From Phycisphaerae bacterium (GTDB lineage: Bacteria > Planctomycetota > Phycisphaerae > UBA1845 > PWPN01), in contig DAOOIV010000002.1 of assembly GCA_035384605.1 (NCBI GenBank), positions 1 through 64,000 of the forward strand: a stretch of DNA of 64,000 bases, in the 5' to 3' direction. Shown one piece after another: positions 1-7,101 of the stretch. Made by a program: the position numbers and the translations under genes. Within the stretch, counting starts at the first letter, position 1. Every line of letters starts with the position of its first letter. The notes below the pieces were generated by a model. It had not been told where the DNA came from, did no database searches, and worked only from the letters and a program-made list of their open reading frames with translations.

Positions 1-7
1 TTTTTAC

Positions 8-30
8 GAACAAAGCGAGAAAACCTCGCC
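8..30 (-). terminator. weak Rho-independent terminator candidate
   Basis: On the minus strand a 5-bp stem GCGAG/CTCGC (15-29, loop GTTTT) is followed by TTTGTTCG and then a short T/A tail. It lies just past the stop of the pseudopilin gene at 62. The stem is short, so this is tentative. Confidence 0.4.
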
Positions 31-61
31 GGAGTATGCTTGATCAGGGCCTAGTGGCCTG

Positions 62-1156
62 TCACCACGGGCACGGCCCGCGTAACCTTGTGATAAAGGC
101 CGTCATGTTCGTCGTGTCCGGCGGTCCCGACTCTCGCCAGACGTACGGCTGGCCGAACTCGGCAAACAGCTCCCGCCCCATCGTCTTGGCCGGGTACAGG
201 CGGCTTTCGGCATGGCCGTCGAGGAACACCACGCTCGTCCGCCCCTCGGGCGTTCCGCCCTTGGCCCCGCCCTTGAGCAGATGCCGGGTGGCGATCCGGT
301 CCAGGCAGTTGAAGTTCCCCTCTGGGAAACTCGTGTTCATGTGGTAAAAAGGGTGTTCCTCGAACAGCACCATGAAGGCCCCGGGCGAAAAGACCACCCG
401 CTGCCCGGCCGCAAACGAGCGCCTTTTCTGACCGCCCGGCAAGCGGTTGTCCGGCGATGCCGCGACGTACGTAAAGCTCTGCAGGTGCTCAGGCGCCTTG
501 TAACCGATGTAAGCGTTGAGCGAATACCCGAGCCGGCCGTTGCCTCCCCCGCCGAGGGCCGTGTCCTCGGCCTTGCCGGGCCTGTCTGAAGGGCACGTGT
601 AGATCCGCTCCTCCTTCGTGTACCGGAAGATCGTGCCCTTCCGGGGTACGTCGGCAATGAACTCCGGATCCAGATGGTGCGGTTCGGCATAAGCGGCTTT
701 GAACGTCAGCCCCACCAGCCGGTCCCTGGCTCCGTCCCAGGTCACCCCCGACGGCCGGGGCCAGGCCGCGCCGAAAAGAGCTTGAAAAAAGAAAAGACTG
801 TGCGTACCCGGCAATACGTGGTAGTCCGCCACATAGAATGACACGCCGTTCATGAGCTGCTTCATGTTCGAACGACAAGCCAGGCTGCGGGCTTGATCCC
901 TCGCTCCCGACAGCGCCGGCACCAGAATCGCCGCCAGCAGCGCCACCACCGCTACGACAATTAGAACCTCCAGCAACGTGAACCCGCGCCGCCACGCCCA
1001 CGCCCGGGCAAGCCTGTCTCCTCTGAAACCCGCAGCCCCGGTGCGGGACCGGCATCTGGCCGGTCGGACCTGAAACCCAACCCACACTGTCTGAGGATAC
1101 GTCCTTGTCGGCAACGGTGGCGAACTCTTCGCAGCTATGCAAAACACTTGGGCCAT
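62..1156 (-). CDS. type II secretion/pilin-like (prepilin) protein with H-X9-DG ending
   Basis: This is an exported pseudopilin-like protein of the kind abundant in planctomycetes. The prepilin peptidase site is visible as RRG/FTLLEVL followed by a hydrophobic helix (VVAVVALLAAILVPAL) and a charged region (SGARDQARSLACRSNMKQL). Near the C terminus it carries the processing-associated ending VVFLDGHAES. The start is uncertain. The ATG at 1156 (MAQVF) gives a roughly 60-residue leader before the cleavage site, which is very long for this family. An in-frame GTG nearer the cleavage site (GTG TGG GTT GGG) is a possible alternative. The leader also covers a perfect palindrome (1047-1065), which suggests that part of it may not be translated. 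There is no pilus operon nearby, and the product is probably a surface or substrate-binding pseudopilin of unknown function. Confidence 0.8.
   Translation of the reverse strand: MAQVFCIAAKSSPPLPTRTYPQTVWVGFQVRPARCRSRTGAAGFRGDRLARAWAWRRGFTLLEVLIVVAVVALLAAILVPALSGARDQARSLACRSNMKQLMNGVSFYVADYHVLPGTHSLFFFQALFGAAWPRPSGVTWDGARDRLVGLTFKAAYAEPHHLDPEFIADVPRKGTIFRYTKEERIYTCPSDRPGKAEDTALGGGGNGRLGYSLNAYIGYKAPEHLQSFTYVAASPDNRLPGGQKRRSFAAGQRVVFSPGAFMVLFEEHPFYHMNTSFPEGNFNCLDRIATRHLLKGGAKGGTPEGRTSVVFLDGHAESRLYPAKTMGRELFAEFGQPYVWRESGPPDTTNMTAFITRLRGPCPW
1047..1065. repeat. palindromic REP-like element
   Basis: Perfect 7-bp inverted repeat GACCGGC / GCCGGTC with a 5-nt loop. It has the same layout as the palindrome at 44917-44935 (GACAGGC / GCCTGTC). 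It sits in the long leader of the pseudopilin gene. Confidence 0.55.
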
Positions 1157-1611
1157 CAGCGTCTGTCTCCCAAACGGCGCAGCGCCGGTTTCAGCATCCG
1201 GCGGTTTCCGCTCACCTCGCAAAATCATTATTCTACCTCGTCCCGGTCTGCCCCTGCCAATAGGGCGATTCTCCTGCCGCCGGAATACCACACGGCTTTA
1301 GTTTGCGCCGTGCCGACACGACCCGAATCATCGCCATCATCATGGGGAATAATAGTGACAACTCCAGTCACCGAGCCGGGCCACCGATCGGCGATGAGTT
1401 GTTCAAGCCATACCACTTGCCTCGCCTGCGGCGGCGGTGTTCATGCCACCAGTTGTCGCCAGGACCTTGTCGCGCCGGCGGAGGCGTCGTCGGCGCGCGG
1501 GGTTGAACGCCTCCTCTTCCGGCCGGTGACATTCGCCGAACGGTCATCGGCGAGCAGAACCCGCCTTGACGAGTTTGCTCGCGGAAAGAAACACTCATAC
1601 AATGCGGCGCT
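1157..1611. other. 455-bp intergenic stretch, no gene seen
   Basis: Open frames exist on both strands here, but their translations are arginine- and proline-rich with no recognisable motif, as expected from GC-rich noncoding DNA. It separates the divergent pseudopilin gene from the small gene starting at 1612 and presumably holds both promoters. I could not point to a convincing -35/-10 pair. Confidence 0.5.
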
Positions 1612-1902
1612 GTGCGCGCCTGGGGGATCACCAAGCTTCTGAGGAGACAACCCTTTGAACCTCTGCGGATCGGCCTGTCGGACGGCCGGTGTGTGCTCGT
1701 TCGCCATCCGGACCAGGTCGTTGTTGCCGAGCGCCATCTTCTCGTCGGCTTGGCCCGAATCGAGTCCTCGCACCCGATGGCCACTCCCCGTTCTGCCGAC
1801 GCCATCGCTCGGGATTGGATGATCATCAACCTTCTGCACATTTCGATGATCGAGCCGCAAAACGGCAATGGACGCCGCAGACGTTCCGGTCGCTCGACGT
1901 GA
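1612..1902 (+). CDS. small conserved planctomycete protein ('PFEPLRIGLSDGR' type)
   Basis: A 96-residue protein of unknown function. Its pattern matches a short protein family common in planctomycetes: an N-terminal motif QPFEPLRIGLSDGRCVLVRHPDQ, a central VVVAERHLLVGL segment, and a closing hydrophobic strand with IINLLHISMIEP. The fold is probably a small beta-rich domain. The only in-frame start close to the motif is the GTG at 1612. No strong ribosome site is visible. A GGTGG-acgaaac-CCACC palindrome follows the stop immediately. Function unknown; assignment rests on motif recall, not a search. Confidence 0.6.
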   Translation: MRAWGITKLLRRQPFEPLRIGLSDGRCVLVRHPDQVVVAERHLLVGLARIESSHPMATPRSADAIARDWMIINLLHISMIEPQNGNGRRRRSGRST

Positions 1903-1904
1903 TC

Positions 1905-1921
1905 GGTGGACGAAACCCACC
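1905..1921. repeat. short palindrome
   Basis: GGTGG / CCACC inverted repeat with a 7-nt loop, two bases after the stop of the small gene. Elements of this 'GGGTGGGTTTCGTCCACC' type recur between genes in several bacterial groups. It could act as a weak transcript end, but no T-run follows. Confidence 0.45.
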
Positions 1922-1985
1922 CTACCGTCTCTATGCCCGTCGGCCGGGCTTGTGAGATCACCGTCTCGGGCTACACTGTCAGCCG

Positions 1986-3590
1986 ATGCGAACACGAATC
2001 GACCACGCAACGATCATCACCTGCCGCGGAAATGATCCGGTCGTCCTGTCAGACCATTCCGTCGAGTTCTGCGACGGCGTTATCACGGGGGTGGGACCGA
2101 CCGATCACGTGACTGAAACAAACGGCCGGCCGACGAACCAACCGCCTCCGGAACTCAAGGGACGGCCGCTCGGGACAATCCTGTTGGCGACCGGCAAAGT
2201 CACCCAGGAACAGATCCAGGAAGCCCTGCAAATCCAAGGCCAAAGCCACGGCGTCATCGGCCAGGAACTGCTTCACCTCGGCTACGTCAGTGAGGCTGAC
2301 ATCGAGTACGCGCTGTCCATACAGTCCGGCGGTATCTCGCAAGCCGGTACGGCCCGCGCCAACGACCTCACCGTCATCGACGGCCGTGACTGCCTGGTCA
2401 TTCCCGGGCTGATCAACACCCACCACCACCTTTTCCAGTCACTGACCCGTTGCGCCCCGCACGTACAAAACGCTTGCCTGTTCGACTGGCTCGTCGGGCT
2501 GTATCCGCGCTGGCAGCATCTGACCTATGACGCCCTGCACCTGGCCGCTCTGATCACCATCGCGGAGTTGATTCTCAACGGCTGCACGACGACCTCCGAT
2601 CACATGTATCTGTTCCCACCGGCCAGCGATGTCGCCGCTGAGGCGGTGTTGAGAGCCGCCGAGACCCTGGGCATTCGCATTCATTTCTGCCGGGGCAGCA
2701 TGACACTCGGACGATCGGCGGGAGGGTTGCCACCCGATGAGTGCGTGGAAACCGACGAGCATGTCCTGGCCGACTCGGTACGAGTTATCGAGCTTTACCA
2801 CGACCCTTCGCCGCTGGCCATGCGCCGGATCGACCTGGCCCCGTGCGCGCCGTTCAACATCACGCCGGCGTTGCTCGACCAGACCAGGGATCTAGCGGCC
2901 GAGCGCGACGTTCTGCTTCACACGCACATCGCCGAGACGCTCGATGAGGAGCGGTATTGCCTGGATCGGTTTGGCGTAAGGCCGCTGGAGTACCTGAGGC
3001 AACACCGGTGGCTGGGACCGAACGTCTACCTGGCCCACTGCGTTCATGTGGACGAAGCCGAGATACGCCTGCTCGCAGAAACCTCGACCGGCGTGGCCCA
3101 TTGCCCCTGCTCGAACATGCGTTTGGGCAGCGGCATCGCGCCGGTTTGCAAGATGCTCGATGCCGGCATTAAGGTAGGCTTGGCTGTCGATGGCAGCAGC
3201 AGCAACGACGCCGGCAACCTGCTGGCCGAGGCCCGGCAGGCCCTCCTGCTTCAGCGAGTGGTCAACGGGGCGGGCGCCATGAGTCCCGCGGATGCATTTC
3301 GCCTCGCGACGGCCGGAGGTGCGGCGGTCCTGGGACGGCCCAAACTGGGCCGAATCGAGCCCGCTTGCGCTGCCGACTTGGTTTTGTACGATGCCACTGA
3401 CATCGCGATGGCCGGCGGCGCGGCTCAAGATGCCTTGGGAGCTCTTCTTCTCTGTCAGCCTTCCCGCCCCAAGCGCGTCATTGTAGCAGGCCGGACCCTG
3501 GCCCAGGACGGACGCCTCGTCGGGATCGATCAAGCCGGGCTTGCGGCCGATTTCAACCAACTTGTCCGGCAACAATTCACAAACGGATAA
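1986..3590 (+). CDS. amidohydrolase (8-oxoguanine/hydroxytriazine deaminase type) with inserted MshEN-like domain
   Basis: Metal-dependent amidohydrolase of the 8-oxoguanine deaminase / AtzB-TrzA group, which hydrolytically deaminates purine- or triazine-like rings. Visible features: VIPGLINTHHHLFQ with metal-binding histidines near 146-148, an FDWLVGLYP segment typical of this subgroup, HTH at 312-314, AHCVHV at 350-355 and the catalytic Asp in LAVDGSSSND near 402. Length (534 aa) exceeds the usual ~450. The excess is an insertion at residues about 57-116, GRPLGTILLATGKVTQEQ through LGYVSEADIEYALSIQSGG. It has the double-helix repeat layout of MshEN/GspE N-terminal domains (L-G-x-hL-x-x-G-x-hT/S-x-x-x-h). 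The insertion separates the first beta strands from the barrel. A YhcH-type gene follows after 50 bp on the same strand. Confidence 0.88.
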   Translation: MRTRIDHATIITCRGNDPVVLSDHSVEFCDGVITGVGPTDHVTETNGRPTNQPPPELKGRPLGTILLATGKVTQEQIQEALQIQGQSHGVIGQELLHLGYVSEADIEYALSIQSGGISQAGTARANDLTVIDGRDCLVIPGLINTHHHLFQSLTRCAPHVQNACLFDWLVGLYPRWQHLTYDALHLAALITIAELILNGCTTTSDHMYLFPPASDVAAEAVLRAAETLGIRIHFCRGSMTLGRSAGGLPPDECVETDEHVLADSVRVIELYHDPSPLAMRRIDLAPCAPFNITPALLDQTRDLAAERDVLLHTHIAETLDEERYCLDRFGVRPLEYLRQHRWLGPNVYLAHCVHVDEAEIRLLAETSTGVAHCPCSNMRLGSGIAPVCKMLDAGIKVGLAVDGSSSNDAGNLLAEARQALLLQRVVNGAGAMSPADAFRLATAGGAAVLGRPKLGRIEPACAADLVLYDATDIAMAGGAAQDALGALLLCQPSRPKRVIVAGRTLAQDGRLVGIDQAGLAADFNQLVRQQFTNG

Positions 3591-3640
3591 GAACCGCTTA
3601 GAATAGCCCCGCGTCAGCTTTTGACAAGAGGCACTCGATC

Positions 3641-4090
3641 ATGATTGTTGATTCTCTCAAGAACGCGGATTTGTATAAGACCATTCATCCCCTGTTGCCC
3701 AAGGCGATCGATTTCCTTCGGCGTCCCGATCTCGCGACGCTGCCGGCCGGCCGATATCCGATCGACGGCGACCGGCTCTTCGCCTTTGTCTGCGATAATC
3801 AGACCAAGCCTGCGAACCAGGGCAAGTGGGAAGCCCACCACAAGTACTGGGATGTTCAGTATGTGGTACGAGGCCGCGAGCGAATGGGATATGCCCGAAT
3901 GAACGGTGCTTCGATCAGAGAACCTTACAACCCTGAGACGGATCTGGTCTTCTTCAACACCCGCGGCGATTTCTTCGACGTCGAAGAGGGCATGTTCGCC
4001 GTCTTTACCCTGCAAGACATTCACATGCCCGGCCTGGCGGTGGAAAAGCCGGAACCCGTGCGCAAGGTGATTGTCAAAGTCGCCCCGTAG
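3641..4090 (+). CDS. YhcH/YjgK/YiaL family protein (EbgC-like)
   Basis: A 149-residue cupin-fold protein of the YhcH/YjgK/YiaL (DUF386) family, whose studied members act on sugar anomers such as sialic acid or form the small subunit of Ebg beta-galactosidase. Full family length. Family signatures are the opening MIVDSLKNADLYKTIHPLLPKAI, EAHHKYWDVQYVV with the paired histidines, and the C-terminal DIHMPGLAVEKPEPVRKVIVKV segment. An AGAGG ribosome site precedes the ATG. It follows the amidohydrolase by 50 bp on the same strand and may be co-transcribed. No other sugar-catabolic gene is nearby, so its substrate cannot be inferred. Confidence 0.88.
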   Translation: MIVDSLKNADLYKTIHPLLPKAIDFLRRPDLATLPAGRYPIDGDRLFAFVCDNQTKPANQGKWEAHHKYWDVQYVVRGRERMGYARMNGASIREPYNPETDLVFFNTRGDFFDVEEGMFAVFTLQDIHMPGLAVEKPEPVRKVIVKVAP

Positions 4091-4093
4091 CCC

Positions 4094-4444
4094 TCACCGG
4101 ACGTGCCCAGCATAGACCTCGTCAGTTCTCGCCGCCATGATGAAATCGTTCCGGTGCAGGCCCTTGATCTTGTGCGTCCACCAGTGCACCGTCACCCGGC
4201 CCCATTCCGTCAGAATCGCAGGGTGATGGCCGACCTCCTCCGCCAGGGACGCCACCTGGTCGGTGAAATCAACCGCCCGAGCGAAGTTAGAGAAGGTGTA
4301 AACACGCTCCAGCCGCTGCAAGCCGTCACATTCGATGATCCGCCAGTCGGGGATTGCTTTCAACAGATCAAGGCTTTCCGCCCTGGTGACGCACGGCTCG
4401 TCTCTACGGCATGCCTCGCACTTCAGTTCAGCCAAGCGCGACAT
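4094..4444 (-). CDS. phhB: pterin-4-alpha-carbinolamine dehydratase
   Basis: Small enzyme (116 aa) that dehydrates 4a-hydroxytetrahydrobiopterin to regenerate quinonoid pterin after aromatic amino acid hydroxylation. Many bacteria also carry it without a hydroxylase, possibly for molybdopterin-related chemistry. Signatures are the opening C-E-A-C segment, W-R-I near the N terminus, ERVYTFSNFARAVDF, and the catalytic EEVGHHPAI followed by VTVHWWTHKIKGLHRNDF. The start at 4444 is fixed by a strong AAGAAGGAGG ribosome site a few bases upstream; a longer frame from 4477 lacks one. Convergent with the YhcH gene, whose stop is 4 bp away. No phenylalanine hydroxylase is in the window. Confidence 0.92.
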   Translation of the reverse strand: MSRLAELKCEACRRDEPCVTRAESLDLLKAIPDWRIIECDGLQRLERVYTFSNFARAVDFTDQVASLAEEVGHHPAILTEWGRVTVHWWTHKIKGLHRNDFIMAARTDEVYAGHVR

Positions 4445-4722
4445 CGTCAACCTCCTTCTTCTATCCGCCGTCCGCAAAGATTCTCATACGCACATCCTCA
4501 AACACTTATAGGTCGGCTCTTGAAACTAGACCACGCACAGCAGAACTGCCCGGCGGCACAGGAGGAGCGAGGCGGCATCAAGCCCGGCCGGCAGGACAGA
4601 CGTTGGTGGTGCGCAAGTGCGGTCCTTCAGCAGCTTTCCAGACCGAGTTCTGTCGTCCTGCCATCCGAACCGAATGATGCCTGCAGGGAAACTGGGGACA
4701 TGGCGAGGCACAAGCCGGCAGA

Positions 4723-5175
4723 TCAGTCCACGGCCCCCTCGGCCATGAGTCTTCGGATCTTGTCGCGGATCAGCTTGGGCGTCAGCCCCAGCGACTTAAG
4801 GGCCTCGTAGCCCACGGAGCCCTTTTCGAGCAGCAGCCCGATCAATAAGTGCTCGGTGGAGACTTCCTTGCTGCCGAAATTGCGGGCCTCTTGAATCGCC
4901 TTGGCCATCACATTGCGAAAGTGGGGCGTACCCGGCAAACGCCCGAAAACCCATGTATCCTCAAGGCTGTTCTTGATCAGCCTGTCCACGGCGGCCTTGG
5001 TTTTCTCCTCACTGGCACCCACCTCCGCCAGCACTTGACCCGAGAGCCCTTCCCTCTCTCGGGCGATCGCTAGAAGCAGATGTTCCGTGCCCACGTACTC
5101 CTGCTCATACTCCCGCGCAATCTCGTGGGCGACTTTTATGACCCGCTCCAGCCCCTTGTCCAACCGCTCGTACAT
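4723..5175 (-). CDS. free-standing Clp N-terminal (ClpC/ClpA-N) domain protein
   Basis: Contains both Clp_N repeats: MYERLDKGLERVIKVAHEIAR with EYVGTEHLLLAI, then NVMAKAIQEARNFGSKEVSTEHLLIGLLLEKG. No AAA+ module follows. In Clp ATPases this domain docks adaptors and substrates; alone (150 aa) it could be a decoy, an adaptor carrier or a ClpS/McsB-like partner. The upstream gene's stop lies at 5181-5183. A TTG start at 5184 would overlap it as TTGA, while the ATG at 5175 gives the typical ClpC opening MYER. I chose the ATG. Either way translation is coupled to the upstream coiled-coil membrane protein, so the two probably work together. Confidence 0.85.
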   Translation of the reverse strand: MYERLDKGLERVIKVAHEIAREYEQEYVGTEHLLLAIAREREGLSGQVLAEVGASEEKTKAAVDRLIKNSLEDTWVFGRLPGTPHFRNVMAKAIQEARNFGSKEVSTEHLLIGLLLEKGSVGYEALKSLGLTPKLIRDKIRRLMAEGAVD

Positions 5176-5180
5176 ATCAG

Positions 5181-6035
5181 TCAATCCGCCTCAGCCGGCC
5201 TTGTTAAAGCACCCCCCGCAGGCGCGCTCACGGGGATCCCCTCCACGCCGGCGGGAACAGGTTTGATATTCGACTTGAGCAGAGTATAGCCGTAGCTCAT
5301 CAGCGCCACAAGAATCGACGCCACCAGCGTGATCTTGATGATCTTGAGGCGGTTGGCGATCTCACGGTCCCGCCATTCCGCAAGACGCCGGTCGATCTCA
5401 TCGAGCTTGCGATCGATCCTGGCTTCGATCTCGTCCATCTTTTGACGAACGTAATCGTCTGCCACGCCCCGAATAGTCCGAGCCAGGCCGCTCACCACCC
5501 CTTGCTCGGCGATCCGCTCCTTGAGCGAGGTATGACCGCTCTCTTCTGGAAGAAAACGATAGGCCTCTTTCGATTCAGGCTCCGCATCGTCAAGCAGGTG
5601 ACTGATGAGCGACCCGATCAGCCGCCGTCGCTTGCGCGTGATCTTGTCCCAAAAGGGTTCGCTCGCGCGAACGGCTTTCTCGAGTTCTTTCCGCGGCTGC
5701 TTGGGCGAGACGGGCACGCCTCGCAGTCTGGCCAGGGCCACCAGACCCCTGTCGCTCAGGCCCTGAAAATCAACCCGCTTGACGGAGGCGATTTCCTTGG
5801 CAAGCTCCTCTTTGCTGGCTGATTGGCGCACCGGCCGGCGTGCCCAGACGACGATGTCCAACAGGACCTCGTGCTCCAACTCTGCCAGGAGCGCTTGCCG
5901 CTCGCGCACCAGACGCAGCAGCTCCCCCCTTCCGGCGTTCGCGTTCAGGTGCATCCCGAGTGTCCGACCGTAGGCGACCAGTTCGTCAACCGGCAGGTCG
6001 TCAATTGCAGCCGATTTGCCTTGCTGTTCGCTCAT
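5181..6035 (-). CDS. hypothetical membrane protein with Rho_N/SAP-like repeats and coiled coil
   Basis: A 284-residue protein of unknown function. Two helix-extended-helix stretches resembling Rho_N/SAP motifs are visible: LPVDELVAYGRTLGMHL..GRGELLRLV near the N terminus and LSDRGLVALARLRGVPVSP..RKELEKAV further on. A long charged coiled coil follows (VRQKMDEIEARIDRKLDEI), then one membrane helix (ITLVASILVALMSYGYTLL) and a short proline/alanine-rich tail. The start is ATG 6035 (MSEQQGKS); the longer frame has no ribosome site. It is translationally coupled to the Clp N-domain gene. The layout suggests a membrane-anchored scaffold or adaptor, which is inference from context. Confidence 0.7.
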   Translation of the reverse strand: MSEQQGKSAAIDDLPVDELVAYGRTLGMHLNANAGRGELLRLVRERQALLAELEHEVLLDIVVWARRPVRQSASKEELAKEIASVKRVDFQGLSDRGLVALARLRGVPVSPKQPRKELEKAVRASEPFWDKITRKRRRLIGSLISHLLDDAEPESKEAYRFLPEESGHTSLKERIAEQGVVSGLARTIRGVADDYVRQKMDEIEARIDRKLDEIDRRLAEWRDREIANRLKIIKITLVASILVALMSYGYTLLKSNIKPVPAGVEGIPVSAPAGGALTRPAEAD

Positions 6036-6149
6036 GATTCCCGCTACCCCCGTCAACTCGGGACACAAGCCGCCTTGCGAGCCGCAAACCAAAGAGTGCG
6101 GCCATCATAAACACGCGCGTCAAACACAGGTCTCTCAGGCCGTAAGGTC

Positions 6150-6413
6150 TCAAAAGCCGCGATGAGCATAGACCAGCCCAACAAAGATCGCCAACAGTAC
6201 CCCGATCTGCCACAGGTCACGCGCAAAGCGTCGCAACCTTGCCCTCAGAAGCAACACCACCGCATAGTGGCCGAGAACCTGTGTCCGCCTCGACTGGCTG
6301 AAATAGTCCAGCCAGCCGACCAACGTCTGCCCCAGGCAGGCCAACGTGTAGACGCCGCAGATGATCATCAGCACCCAGCGGTACATCTCGAACAGGTCCG
6401 GTTCCTTGGGCAT
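6150..6413 (-). CDS. small hypothetical membrane protein
   Basis: An 87-residue protein with three likely hydrophobic segments: WVLMIICGVYTLACL, the VLGHYAVVLLL region and a C-terminal IGVLLAIFVGLVYA, with an arginine-rich loop (LLRARLRRFAR). An AGGAAAG ribosome site precedes ATG 6413. It lies 114 bp upstream of the coiled-coil membrane protein on the same strand and could head that operon. No family recognised. Confidence 0.6.
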   Translation of the reverse strand: MPKEPDLFEMYRWVLMIICGVYTLACLGQTLVGWLDYFSQSRRTQVLGHYAVVLLLRARLRRFARDLWQIGVLLAIFVGLVYAHRGF

Positions 6414-6481
6414 TGTGCTTTCCTGCTACGCCGCCGCAATGCCCCGTCAGGGTTGTCCCCCGGGCACAATCCGGGCGCTTC

Positions 6482-6490
6482 TGCTATGAT
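6482..6490 (+). promoter_or_regulatory. extended -10 promoter of the RHH regulator gene
   Basis: TGCTATGAT is an extended -10 element (TGn-TATGAT), 50 bp before the ATG at 6540. No -35 at good spacing. The sequence just after it, TATGATAACGGAAA, resembles the TATGATATGGAAA at the znuA promoter, which hints at shared control. Confidence 0.45.
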
Positions 6491-6539
6491 AACGGAAAAT
6501 AACCCCTGCAACGCCAATAGCGGGAAGTGAGTTGCTCTT

Positions 6540-6869
6540 ATGCCAGACCAATCCAAACAGACCGTCGTTTCCTTCCGTGTCGATCAGCATCTGGCCGAGA
6601 TCCTGAACGATATCCCCGACAAGTCCACGTTTATCCGCGACGCCATTCTTCAGCGGTTTCATGCCGTCTGCCCTTTTTGCCGGGGCCGGGGCGTGCTTCC
6701 GCAGCTCCTCGCCGACTGGCTCAAGGCCCATACGCCCGACTTCGAGGCCGTCGTGTGCACCTGCTGCCATTTCGCCTACCCGGCAGAGATAGCCCAGACT
6801 CAACGGGGCAAGACCGACAATCAGGGTTTCGTCTGCCCCCACTGTGAACAGCACGACCACCTTCATTGA
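6540..6869 (+). CDS. ribbon-helix-helix protein with zinc-ribbon and His-rich tail, candidate zinc regulator
   Basis: A 109-residue protein. Residues about 8-40 (VVSFRVDQHLAEILNDI then STFIRDAIL) fit a ribbon-helix-helix DNA-binding fold, as in CopG and NikR. After it come three cysteine pairs, CPFCRGRG, CTCC and CPHC, and the C terminus ends HCEQHDHLH. This looks like a metal-binding module attached to the DNA-binding domain. It lies directly upstream of the zinc ABC transporter genes on the same strand (232 bp before znuA) and has a similar promoter sequence. I infer a zinc- or metal-responsive regulator of znuACB, taking the place of Zur; no Fur/Zur gene is in the window. The RHH call is by pattern only. 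Confidence 0.7.
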   Translation: MPDQSKQTVVSFRVDQHLAEILNDIPDKSTFIRDAILQRFHAVCPFCRGRGVLPQLLADWLKAHTPDFEAVVCTCCHFAYPAEIAQTQRGKTDNQGFVCPHCEQHDHLH

Positions 6870-6996
6870 GGCCAACTCCGCTCGGCGGGTGCAACCCGCG
6901 AAACCCTCCCACGAAGACACGTGCGCGGGACGCAGGACTTCTTGCGGGGAAGGCCTTCATTAACCGGCCGCCTGCAAGTCCTTTATCACGAGCCAG

Positions 6997-7024
6997 TTGA
7001 CACTGTAATACGCGCGCCTATGAT
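6997..7024 (+). promoter_or_regulatory. sigma-70-type promoter of znuACB
   Basis: TTGACA (6997-7002), 16-nt spacer, TATGAT (7019-7024): a near-consensus promoter about 78 bp before the znuA ATG. The -10 and following bases match those at the RHH gene promoter, so an operator may overlap this site. Confidence 0.6.
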
Positions 7025-7101
7025 ATGGAAAGGGGTGAAACCCGTAGGCCCTGAGGCCAAACCGTGTTGGCATCGTTCGCAAGCACCTGAGAGGAACGAG
7101 A

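Noticed and set aside
1368..2010. Two minus-strand frames of about 190 codons overlapping the small conserved gene
   Set aside because: They overlap each other and the recognisable plus-strand gene at 1612-1902. No motif seen.
3621..3626. TTGACA hexamer before the YhcH gene
   Set aside because: No -10 fits, because the start codon is only 20 bp away. The gene is more likely read with the amidohydrolase.
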